Below, piece by piece: positions 56,726 to 64,000 of a DNA stretch of 64,000 nucleotides. The notes under the pieces were generated by a model that searched no databases, had not been told where the DNA came from, and saw only the letters and a list, made by a program, of their open reading frames with translations. Each line of letters begins with the position of its first letter. Position 1 is the stretch's first letter. The stretch spans positions 124,001 to 188,000 of the forward strand of contig NZ_JACJST010000011.1 in the NCBI RefSeq assembly GCF_014698305.1, given 5' to 3'. This DNA comes from Anabaena lutea FACHB-196 (GTDB lineage Bacteria; Cyanobacteriota; Cyanobacteriia; Cyanobacteriales; Nostocaceae). Position numbers and translations under genes: made by a program.

Positions 56726-57334
56726 ATGCTAAAAGTTATGCACTTGGCCGCTAAATCAGCCACACCAAACTCCCAATGGGAGGATTTAAACCACTTTCCA
56801 GCCGCCAATTTAGTTCAATGGGACAATATCAAAACCCAGTTAGACTTGGTGCTGTTATCTCTAGAAACTTTAACTGGCATTGGTTCTGAGGCTATGCTTT
56901 CGGCGGCAATTAATCTAAATTTAGAGTCAAAAGTTCCAGATCGTGTAGCTTTATGGCGATTGCGTCAGTCGAATCCCTTACGCAAAGGTCAAGGAGGTCG
57001 AAAAAATCTGGATGTAGAAGAAGCGCGATCGCTAGTTTTAATTAGCTGCTACCTCGCCAAACAGCACCAAGAATTAATTCGCCGTGCTGTTGGTCTATTA
57101 GAACAAATAGCCGCAAAAAACCAGAAACCTCATCAGATTGCCTTACTGGGAGATTATATCGATACTTTCTGCAACACCTATCAAGAACGCATGGAAGAAG
57201 ATGAAAAAATCTCTACCGATTCGCTGACTCACTTAGCATTAAAACTGCTCGTAGATTTACTTTTTTATAGCGCTCCTAGTGGACACCGCCGCCTGTGGCT
57301 ATCACTTATAGACCGTTCCACAAAACAATTTTAG
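56726..57334 (+). CDS. DUF3038 family protein
   Basis: 202 residues. Cyanobacterial DUF3038: LDLVLLSLETLTGIGSEAML, DRVALWRLRQSNPLRKGQGG and a helical C-terminus. Function is unknown. It is followed after about 70 bases (ATTTTAG heptamers) by a DUF4335 gene, the usual pairing in cyanobacteria. Confidence 0.88.
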   Translation: MLKVMHLAAKSATPNSQWEDLNHFPAANLVQWDNIKTQLDLVLLSLETLTGIGSEAMLSAAINLNLESKVPDRVALWRLRQSNPLRKGQGGRKNLDVEEARSLVLISCYLAKQHQELIRRAVGLLEQIAAKNQKPHQIALLGDYIDTFCNTYQERMEEDEKISTDSLTHLALKLLVDLLFYSAPSGHRRLWLSLIDRSTKQF

Positions 57335-57407
57335 ATTTTAGATTTTAGATTTCAAAATACTAATCCAAAATCCAAAATTCCCCTTTGTCCCTATTGCAAT
57401 TTTTGCT

Positions 57408-59021
57408 ATGTCCCGCTTAAATTCTGTTATTCGTCGCTACACGCCCCCTACTTGCACACTAGAAATTTGGGCGCAACGCTCACCTTTATCTCGTTGGATG
57501 GGTCAAACTGTTCTCAAACAAATACGTTTTGAACTCCACTTTGATGATCCAGGACTACCAGACGACCGCAAAGTGCCAATTCAGGGCGATCGCGATCAAC
57601 TAGAAGTTTTGTGTAATGTAGTCACCACTTACGTTCAACAACTCCTGCAAAAATCAGCAGATAGTTTTTGTCTGAGTTTCTTAGAACCGCAACACTCTAA
57701 TACCACATCTGACCAGCCACAATTAAACGATGTTTCTCCCACTCCATCGTCACCCAAGACCGTAAACTCATCTAGTATGGGGATTCTAGAAGCAACAATT
57801 TACCTAGAATCTAGTGGCAATTTAACTCATACACTATTTCTCGGTTCCCTTGCTAACTCAACATCAGGGCCAGTAATTCAACTCACTCTATTGCAACTAT
57901 TTGATTTAGCAACAGCTTTAGATGAATACTCAGCTGATGTCATAGCACTACCAAATCTTAATAGTGAGAGTTCTGTTCCCAGTTTGGTTTGGCCAGCTTG
58001 GACACCTGTGGCAGCAATGATAGTACTAGCTTTGGGTTTAACTCCTTTAACCTGGCAATATGCCAACAACACTCGCCAAAAGCAAGAGCAAACCGCCAAA
58101 ACAACAACTTCACCATCTGAAGTAGCGATCGCACCCTCTCCTTCTCTTAATTTAACCACCCCCCAACCAGAACTAGCTCCCCTTGGTAATTTGCCTTCTC
58201 CTCCTGCTAGTAGTACTTCGTTACAAACACCCAATCCAGATTCCATTCCTCCACTTCCTAATTCCATTGCAGACCCAGCCCCTCTCTCTTTCCCCAATTC
58301 AACTATCCCGTCCACAGCTAAAACATTGCCCAAAAATGGACTGACGAGGGAGCAAACCACAAAACCAGCCCTTTCGGCCAATCTCCAGATTCCATTACCA
58401 ACAACACTCAATTCTCAATCAAACCCTTCTACAGGAGTGATTAACCAAAATGGAATTACTCTCCCCACCCGTGAAATTTTGCCTAGAAATAGCAGTAATA
58501 TCTCCACAATCCCTCAGTCTCTAGCTTCCATACCCAATGACTCTCTGAGTCAAACTTCTCCCCAAATATCTTCTCCTCAAATAACTTCTCCACTAGACTC
58601 ACAGCCGCTAGATAGAGGAATTAATTCCCCCGATACCGCTCCTTCTGTCACCAGTGATGCTGATTTGGTCGCCAAATTGCGAAATGTAACTAAAACTCCC
58701 ATACCTCCTACACAAGGAACTTCCAATACCACCTTGTTTGATATCCCTCAAGTGGCAGAAGCCAGAGAATTTCTACAAAAAACTTGGCAGCCACCGACTG
58801 GATTTTCACAAACACTAGAGTACAGTTTGATGTTGGGTATTGATGGCTCTATTGAACGCATTTTGCCATTGAATCGAGCCGCGAGAGAATACGTAAACAC
58901 CACTGGTATTCCAGAAATTGGTAAAGCTTTTGTTTCAACTAATAAATCAGGGCAAAATGTCAGACTTCGAGTAGTTCTCAGTCCTGATGGTAAGGTGCAA
59001 ACTTTTCCAGAAACACCATGA
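57408..59021 (+). CDS. DUF4335 family membrane protein
   Basis: 537 residues. The N-terminal DUF4335 domain (RRYTPPTCTLEIWAQRSPLS, FELHFDDPGLPDDRKVPIQG) is followed by one transmembrane helix near residues 200-220 (WTPVAAMIVLALGLTPL). A long Ser/Thr/Pro/Asn linker (230-430) leads to a conserved C-terminal domain (FLQKTWQPPTGFSQTLEYSL). Probably anchored with a large periplasmic or lumenal part. Pairs with the DUF3038 gene. Confidence 0.86.
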   Translation: MSRLNSVIRRYTPPTCTLEIWAQRSPLSRWMGQTVLKQIRFELHFDDPGLPDDRKVPIQGDRDQLEVLCNVVTTYVQQLLQKSADSFCLSFLEPQHSNTTSDQPQLNDVSPTPSSPKTVNSSSMGILEATIYLESSGNLTHTLFLGSLANSTSGPVIQLTLLQLFDLATALDEYSADVIALPNLNSESSVPSLVWPAWTPVAAMIVLALGLTPLTWQYANNTRQKQEQTAKTTTSPSEVAIAPSPSLNLTTPQPELAPLGNLPSPPASSTSLQTPNPDSIPPLPNSIADPAPLSFPNSTIPSTAKTLPKNGLTREQTTKPALSANLQIPLPTTLNSQSNPSTGVINQNGITLPTREILPRNSSNISTIPQSLASIPNDSLSQTSPQISSPQITSPLDSQPLDRGINSPDTAPSVTSDADLVAKLRNVTKTPIPPTQGTSNTTLFDIPQVAEAREFLQKTWQPPTGFSQTLEYSLMLGIDGSIERILPLNRAAREYVNTTGIPEIGKAFVSTNKSGQNVRLRVVLSPDGKVQTFPETP

Positions 59022-59361
59022 GGAGATGGCGAGACGCGGAGACGCGGAGATGGGGAGATGGAGAGATGAGGGGACGCGGGGACACGGGGACGCGGAGATG
59101 GGGAGATGGGGGGACGCGGAGACGCGGGGACGCGGGGAAAAATAAGAATTCCCTGTTCCCTGTTCCCTGTTTACGAATTACGAATTCATAATTTTTATGC
59201 CACTTGCCAAACTGGTACAAAATTTTCAGCAGCATTTGCTGAATTTGAGGAATTTTTAACTTCAGTTATTAAGTACAGTTGCGGAACTGGTCAGTTACTA
59301 TTACCACTGTTTCGACCACTTCATAAAATTGTGCTTACAGTACTTAGTTAGGGGGGAAGAT
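59022..59361. repeat. GACGCGG/GATGGGGA repeats and TTCCCTG heptamers
   Basis: G-rich imperfect repeats (59022-59140) and three TTCCCTG units (59149-59170), followed by AT-rich sequence with no gene. Confidence 0.75.
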
Positions 59362-59646
59362 ATGCAAACATTTAGCCCACAAAAAGACAGCAATGCTTGG
59401 ATTATTCAAACCTGGGCAGCTTTTATTATGTCTATTTCTATGACAGGTTTTGGCATTGTCAATTTACCTGTAGATAATTGGGTAAAAGGCTTTATGGGTA
59501 TGGGTTTAGCTTTTTCTGTAGGTTCAACTTTCACCTTGGCAAAAACCACTAGAGACTTGCACGAATCCAGAAGGCTAACTTCTAGAATTGACGAGGCCAA
59601 AGTTGAGAAGTTGCTTTCACAACATGATCCTCTCATTCTTAAATGA
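59362..59646 (+). CDS. YiaAB-type two-helix membrane protein
   Basis: 94 residues from ATG 59362 (MQTFSPQKDSNAWIIQTWAA). Two hydrophobic helices (WIIQTWAAFIMSISMTGFGI and FMGMGLAFSVGSTFTLAK) around a short NLPVDNW loop match the YiaA/YiaB family. The C-terminus is charged (RDLHESRRLTSRIDEAKVE). GGGGGAAG lies before the start. Function unknown. Confidence 0.85.
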   Translation: MQTFSPQKDSNAWIIQTWAAFIMSISMTGFGIVNLPVDNWVKGFMGMGLAFSVGSTFTLAKTTRDLHESRRLTSRIDEAKVEKLLSQHDPLILK

Positions 59647-59675
59647 AGGCATAACAATTTTAGATTCGAGTATAG

Positions 59676-59707
59676 TAGGGTGTGTTAACGACAACGTAAT
59701 GCATCCT
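59676..59707. repeat. TAGGGTGTGTTAACGACAACG-type repeat remnant
   Basis: The GGGTGTGTTAACG ... CGTAATGCATCC arms are an imperfect inverted repeat typical of a small dispersed cyanobacterial element. Confidence 0.5.
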
Positions 59708-59813
59708 AAAAATTTGCTTATTGTTTTAAACTTATTTTTATAATTTGGTGCAGCTAATTAATACTAAAATTAACTAGTAAATAATTATTAATACAGCAAA
59801 TTTGTATAACAAA

Positions 59814-62774
59814 ATGGCAATTCCTAACATTAAGCAGATTTGGCAAAAAGTAACAGACACTGGAGAGAAAATTGAATTAGGTACAGATATTACTACAGCC
59901 GCTGCGGGGTTAGTCATAGCATTAGGTGTAGTTCCTACTGCTATTGCTACTGCTCCTGTGACAACAGCAACAATAGCTAGTATCCCATTGATTGGACTGG
60001 GAGGAAAATGGTTACAGTCAATCTCAAATAACAGAAAGAGCCAGTTAGAAGAATGGGTAGCCCTTGCTGTTCCTCTTGCTTATATTAGCAGTTTTGATAA
60101 TTTAGTGAGAAAGAATTATTGGTTAGAGAAAAGATTTAATAACGCTGCATCAGGGGTAGAGATACAACAAGAAATTACTGAATTAGGAAAACTGGAATTA
60201 GATGCAAAATTAGCAAAACAGGCATTAACTGATTTTACAGAATCGCATTTAGGCTTAATTTTAAAACGGCAGTTATCTAGTTATTTAGAAAAAGCCGGAA
60301 TTGATAAATACACAGCAGAAATTATTACTGGTTGGGTTGGTTGGGGTACTCTAAATTGTATCGCAGAACTAATCAGCCAAGAAATCAAAAGTAAATCAAG
60401 TTTGTCTGAAATTTTAAACCAGAATCTTATTGCAGCACAAGAAAAAATCAAAAATACTAAATATAGTAAAATTAACTCTTATATCCAAGACCAAATTTCA
60501 CCTGAGTCTAGTAATACTGTAATTAAGGAACGTTGGCAAATCTTAGGTGAAAAAGACTTGACTATTCCCGACCTCTATGTACCTCTGCAAGCTGAACTGC
60601 TAGATAGTAACGGGAAAGTGATAGAAAATGCCAATCCTAAACAAAGTCCAGTGATTTTAGAAAAATGGGCTAAGGATTTATTAATTAATCCTAATTCTCA
60701 GCAACAAAATCAGGTGATGTTTATCCAAGGGGGGCCAGGTAGAGGTAAAAGTGTATTTTGTCGGGTGTTTGCGGAATGGGTACACCAAAACTTACATCCT
60801 GTTTGGACACCAATTTTAATTAGATTACGAGATATCAGCACTTTTGAAAACGATATTAAACAGACTCTCCGCACAGCCGTGAATGCAGATTTTGCTGAAG
60901 GTGATGATGGTTGGTTAACAGATGCTAATACTCGATTTTTATTTTTGTTGGATGGGTTTGATGAGTTAAGAATGCAGAGAAGTTCTACCAAAGGTATAGA
61001 AGAATTTCTTAAACAAATCGGTGATTTACAACAAAGTTGTGATAATAATTCCCAAATGGGACATCGGTTTTTAATTACGGGGAGAGACTCAGCTTTACAA
61101 GGAATTGAAAGATTTATTCCCCACAATTTAGCTAGGGTAGAAATATGTTTGATGAAAGAAGTATTTCAAAAAAGATGGTTACAAAAGTGGAAACGGAAAT
61201 TTGGTGAAGATAAATCTCTAACTTTTGGTAAATTTTTGAAATCCGATAGCTGTCCAGAACAAGTAAAAATATTAGCACAAGAACCCTTATTACTGTATCT
61301 GTTAGCAGCAATGCACCGAGATGGAGAAATAACAGATTCCATGTTTACTGGAGTGAGTAGTAATCAAGCAAAAATAACGATTTATCAAAAGACTGTAGAT
61401 TGGGTATTAACAAAACAGCGTTCTAAAGAATTGAATAAGGAAATTACTGCTTTAGAAACAGAAGCTTTAAAAAGAATTTTAGCTGAAGTTGGGTTGTGTG
61501 TTATTCAAACTGGGGGAGAATATACTTTAATTAAACATATCAATGAACGATTAAGATGTGATGAAGATGCAAAAGAAATCCTCGAAGATGCACAAAGAAA
61601 ATTAGGTGATAACCCACTACGAAATGCTCTCGCAGCGTTTTATTTAAAGTCAGCTTCTGCTAATGGAGTTAAAGAAGGTGCAGTAGAATTTGTTCATAAA
61701 AGTTTTAGTGAATTTTTATTTGCTCAACGTTTAAAAAATAGTTGTAAACAATGGATTGCAGGAGAAGAAAAAAAACAACGCTGGCGGTTTAAGCTTGCTA
61801 AAAAACAACTAGAAGAAGAAATTTATGACTTATTCGGTTATGGTGGACTTACAGGAGAAATTGTCCAGTATTTAATAGGGTTAATTCTGCTTGATAGGCG
61901 TGAGCAATTGACATCAGAGGAATTGCTAAGATTATTTACTAGGTTGCAAGATTTTTATTATGACTGGTGTGCTGGTAAATTCATCAATGCATACAGAAAT
62001 AACTTAATTGATGAAGAATATCAAGAAAATTTGCCCCAAAATAAAATGATGCAGTTGCACAAATATGGTAAAAAAATAGGACTGCGAGAAGTTGATATTT
62101 ATACTGGGTTAAATGTTTTAATTCTCCTATTTAAATTACATAATTATGCTCCCGACAAAGATGAGTTAAAAGACAAAATCTCATTTCATCCATGTCATCT
62201 GTCAGATAGTGACATAGACCAGGATTTGCTACATCGCATCATTAGCTATAGCAATATGATTGAGATTGGTGAATTCCTCAAAATAGTAGGTCAACACCTC
62301 AATCGCGCAGACCTCAGAGGCGCAGACCTCAGTGACGCAAACCTCAGTGGTGCAAACCTCAGTGACGCAAACCTCAGAGGCGCAGACCTCAGTGACGCAA
62401 ACCTCAGTGGTGCAAACCTCAGTGGTGCAAACCTCAGTGACGCAAACCTCTTTAGCGCAAACCTCAGTGGTGCAAACCTCTTTAGCGCAAACCTCAATCG
62501 CGCAGACCTCAGTGACGCAAACCTCAGTGGTGCAAACCTCAATCGCGCAGACCTCAGAGGCGCAGACCTCAGTGACGCAGACCTCAGAGGCGCAAATCTC
62601 AGTGGTGCATACCTCAATCGCGCCAATCTCAGTGACGCAGACCTCAGAGGCGCAAATCTCAGTGACGCATACCTCATTAAAACAGACCTTAGTGGTGCAA
62701 ACTTCAGGCGCGCAAAAAACTTACTTCCAGATCAAGTGAAATTAGCTACCGACTGGGAAGAAGCAATTTTATGA
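59814..62774 (+). CDS. NACHT STAND ATPase with C-terminal pentapeptide repeats
   Basis: 986 residues from ATG 59814 ([20 protein letters not shown]); a TTG four codons earlier is possible. Residues 27-65 are hydrophobic (possible membrane or effector segment). The NACHT domain has Walker [10 protein letters not shown] (305-313), Walker [12 protein letters not shown] (375-385), sensor ITGRDS, then a winged-helix region and the [16 protein letters not shown] motif. Residues 829-967 hold about 28 pentapeptide repeats (A(D/N)LSG type), which form a right-handed beta helix. Bacterial NACHT proteins detect phage cues and trigger defence; here the pentapeptide helix would be the sensor (inference). 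Confidence 0.9.
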   Translation: MAIPNIKQIWQKVTDTGEKIELGTDITTAAAGLVIALGVVPTAIATAPVTTATIASIPLIGLGGKWLQSISNNRKSQLEEWVALAVPLAYISSFDNLVRKNYWLEKRFNNAASGVEIQQEITELGKLELDAKLAKQALTDFTESHLGLILKRQLSSYLEKAGIDKYTAEIITGWVGWGTLNCIAELISQEIKSKSSLSEILNQNLIAAQEKIKNTKYSKINSYIQDQISPESSNTVIKERWQILGEKDLTIPDLYVPLQAELLDSNGKVIENANPKQSPVILEKWAKDLLINPNSQQQNQVMFIQGGPGRGKSVFCRVFAEWVHQNLHPVWTPILIRLRDISTFENDIKQTLRTAVNADFAEGDDGWLTDANTRFLFLLDGFDELRMQRSSTKGIEEFLKQIGDLQQSCDNNSQMGHRFLITGRDSALQGIERFIPHNLARVEICLMKEVFQKRWLQKWKRKFGEDKSLTFGKFLKSDSCPEQVKILAQEPLLLYLLAAMHRDGEITDSMFTGVSSNQAKITIYQKTVDWVLTKQRSKELNKEITALETEALKRILAEVGLCVIQTGGEYTLIKHINERLRCDEDAKEILEDAQRKLGDNPLRNALAAFYLKSASANGVKEGAVEFVHKSFSEFLFAQRLKNSCKQWIAGEEKKQRWRFKLAKKQLEEEIYDLFGYGGLTGEIVQYLIGLILLDRREQLTSEELLRLFTRLQDFYYDWCAGKFINAYRNNLIDEEYQENLPQNKMMQLHKYGKKIGLREVDIYTGLNVLILLFKLHNYAPDKDELKDKISFHPCHLSDSDIDQDLLHRIISYSNMIEIGEFLKIVGQHLNRADLRGADLSDANLSGANLSDANLRGADLSDANLSGANLSGANLSDANLFSANLSGANLFSANLNRADLSDANLSGANLNRADLRGADLSDADLRGANLSGAYLNRANLSDADLRGANLSDAYLIKTDLSGANFRRAKNLLPDQVKLATDWEEAIL
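62298..62714 (+). repeat. 15-bp tandem repeats coding the pentapeptide helix
   Basis: About 28 units of CTCAGTGACGCAAAC-like sequence (CTCAGTGGTGCAAAC, CTCAGAGGCGCAGAC, CTCAATCGCGCAGAC are main variants). Codon use is nearly uniform, pointing to recent amplification or conversion. Confidence 0.95.
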
Positions 62775-62823
62775 TCATGATTTTCGTCTTCAGTTGGGTT
62801 TAACTTCAGTTGACTAAATGCAA

Positions 62824-62891
62824 AAAAGACTGGTAATAGCACCAGCTTCAGAAAATGTTAATTGCTTGATATTTAAATTTGAAGATTGTTT
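62824..62891. repeat. Duplicate of the ferredoxin 3' end region, copy 1
   Basis: Similar to 63013-63082. The stretch AAATGTTAATTGCTTGATAT and eight further bases is identical (62853-62880 and 63044-63071), and the preceding hairpin (CTGGTAATAGCACCAG) is a diverged copy of the terminator. Confidence 0.75.
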
Positions 62892-62893
62892 AT

Positions 62894-63002
62894 CTCGTTC
62901 CCAGTCTCCAGACTGGGAATGCTTTGATAGAGTCTCTGACTCGACTAAAACGGAAGCCAGAGTCTTCCTGGAATTCATTCCCATACAGAGTATGGGAACG
63001 AG
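62894..63002. repeat. Dispersed ~109-bp palindromic repeat, copy 2
   Basis: Perfect inverted ends CTCGTTCCCA/TGGGAACGAG, inner CAGTCTCCAGACTGGG palindrome. Related to 15931-16034. It sits between the duplicated flanks. Confidence 0.8.
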
Positions 63003-63017
63003 AAATATAAAAATAAA

Positions 63018-63038
63018 GGCTGGAATTTAAAACCAGCC
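63018..63038 (-). terminator. Hairpin after the ferredoxin gene
   Basis: GGCTGG (63018-63023) and CCAGCC (63033-63038) flank a 9-base AT loop, with AT-rich sequence on both sides. Predicted terminator between convergent genes. Confidence 0.5.
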
Positions 63039-63070
63039 TCATGAAATGTTAATTGCTTGATATTTAAATT

Positions 63071-63523
63071 TTAAGATTGTTTGTTTTTTAACTTTTGCTT
63101 CTTCCGGCGTTTTTCAGTAGCTGCTACAGCGTGTTCCACTGGATAACCAACTACAGGAATCACTTGAAACTTGCGGTCTTCTTCTAGGTTTTTCAATTCG
63201 GTGTAATCAACCCAGTGAATACAATCAACTGGACAGGTATCTATCGCCTCTTGAACTACCTCTTCTGCATCCCCATCTTGGCGAACTACGCGCGATCGCC
63301 CATAATCTGGTTCAATATAAAAGGTATTACGGGCAACATGGGCGCAATGCTTACAACCAATGCAGGTAATTTCATCTACATAAACGCCTTTTTGCCGCAG
63401 CACACCCCCTAGTTCCGGCTCTAAACCAGAACGTTCCAGGTCGTCTCGTAAAAAACCCCCTAATTCTGGCTCTAAACCGGAACGATTATTTTCTGCTTCT
63501 GGTGACTGCGGCAAATCAGACAT
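63071..63523 (-). CDS. 4Fe-4S ferredoxin-like protein (cyanobacterial, DnaJ-associated type)
   Basis: 150 residues. The cluster region reads EITCIGCKHCAHVARNTFYI and later DTCPVDCIHWVDYTEL, giving one CxxCxxC-type motif plus a distal CPxDC. The residue usually the third cysteine is Ala/His (CAHVA), so a single cluster is more likely than two. The N-terminus carries a 13-residue duplication: RSGLEPELGG(F/V)LR occurs twice. The C-terminus is very basic (EKRRKKQKLKNKQS). Lies two bases after the ycf35 gene, so co-transcribed. Confidence 0.85.
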   Translation of the reverse strand: MSDLPQSPEAENNRSGLEPELGGFLRDDLERSGLEPELGGVLRQKGVYVDEITCIGCKHCAHVARNTFYIEPDYGRSRVVRQDGDAEEVVQEAIDTCPVDCIHWVDYTELKNLEEDRKFQVIPVVGYPVEHAVAATEKRRKKQKLKNKQS

Positions 63524-63525
63524 GA

Positions 63526-63909
63526 TTAACTCCAGCGCTGTACAACTAAGCGAATCGAACCATCTTCATTTTTTTGTTGTTCGGTCACTTGAAAACCAAC
63601 CCGCGCAGTTTCTTTCACCACTGCTTGGTAAGCATAACGTTGGGTTACTTGGCGCAAAAATCCATCTACAGACAAGTTTTGCTGCCAATATTGCAAATCA
63701 GCTACCAATTCGTATTCTTTGCCATTCCATCTAAAACCGATATCATAACCATTTTCCTGCTCAATGGTAACTTCAGCAGGATGGGTTTGGCCACGATAAC
63801 CGCGTACTTCTTGTGGGCCTGGCTTCCAGTCTATACCCAAGTCAGTGAGCGCGTCTTTCAAGGATTCAAGGTTACGGATTTGAGTTTTGATTTGGCTAAA
63901 GTGTGACAT
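63526..63909 (-). CDS. ycf35: DUF1257 protein (Ycf35)
   Basis: 127 residues. MSHFSQIKTQIRNLESLKDA, WKPGPQEVRGYRGQTHPAEV and GFRWNGKEYELVADLQYW match Ycf35/DUF1257, conserved in cyanobacteria and algal plastids. Function is not established. The gene directly precedes the ferredoxin on the same strand with a two-base gap. Confidence 0.92.
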   Translation of the reverse strand: MSHFSQIKTQIRNLESLKDALTDLGIDWKPGPQEVRGYRGQTHPAEVTIEQENGYDIGFRWNGKEYELVADLQYWQQNLSVDGFLRQVTQRYAYQAVVKETARVGFQVTEQQKNEDGSIRLVVQRWS

Positions 63910-64000
63910 GGTGGTTGTGAATGAATGACAATAAACTAGTTGGAAAACTTACCATTCGCTAAACGCGGTTTGCGTATTCGCTACACCAGATTCCTGCACG

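Noticed and set aside
62291-62739. Long antisense and alternate-frame open frames rich in Arg-Leu-Phe-Ala or Gln-Thr-Ser-Val over the pentapeptide region
   Set aside because: They are by-products of a 15-base tandem repeat that keeps all frames open. Their peptides are pure repeat translations with no independent features.

Overview
The window looks like chromosome from a filamentous, probably heterocyst-forming cyanobacterium (Nostocales). The evidence is the rbcL-rbcX-rbcS operon with a separate Rubisco activase, petM, Ycf39 and Ycf35 (DUF1257) genes, a DevA-type exporter ATPase, nifJ, cyanobacterial DUF3038 and DUF4335 proteins, many HIP1 octamers (GCGATCGC), low overall G+C, and abundant heptanucleotide tandem repeats between genes. 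No tRNA, rRNA, CRISPR array or complete transposase was recognised. One small SRP RNA gene was found.

Layout. 1-15.9 kb is mostly housekeeping: 3' part of devA, a DUF29 gene, gatB, a RodZ-like HTH membrane protein, an NblR-like regulator, NAD kinase, ycf39, petM, pdxA, a second OmpR-type regulator, a rhodanese, an RNase D-like exonuclease, a secreted CAP protein and trpB. 16.0-22.3 kb is a minus-strand defence island: a large GNAT-PIN-ASCH-like fusion, a small ASCH protein, McrB and McrC joined by overlaps or very short gaps, then an Rpn-type nuclease. 22.5-31 kb holds a SUI1 factor, a Pmp3-like peptide, membrane and secreted proteins, nifJ and a CbbX-like AAA protein. 31-36 kb has ccdA-ccs1 (cytochrome c maturation), a kinase-like protein, queF, small cyanobacterial proteins and the SRP RNA. 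36-43 kb is a carbon-fixation neighbourhood: rca, then rbcLXS, with a lysozyme, a GNAT and an AAC(3)-like acetyltransferase nearby. 43-51 kb has a seven-blade propeller protein, panB, a Uma2 nuclease, serA, prmA, trxA and fabG. 51-64 kb has DUF2288 and Rpn/DUF4351 genes, a wrecked protease-TPR gene, mutS2, DUF3038/DUF4335 genes, a NACHT-pentapeptide protein, a ferredoxin and ycf35.

The strongest candidate for a little-described system is the four-gene GNAT-PIN-ASCH / ASCH / McrB / McrC operon (16917-22306). It couples two predicted modified-base readers (PUA/ASCH fold) and a PIN nuclease to an McrBC-type restriction machine. A second candidate immune protein is the NACHT STAND ATPase with about 28 pentapeptide repeats (59814-62774).

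The other striking feature is repeat invasion. Heptamer repeats and small palindromic elements fill spacers, act as probable bidirectional terminators between convergent genes, and have entered coding sequence in frame. Examples are about 52 residues inside the MutS2 ATPase, two segments of nifJ, and 7 residues in the NblR-like receiver. Several MITE-like families occur in two or three copies, and relics of two toxin-antitoxin genes remain.
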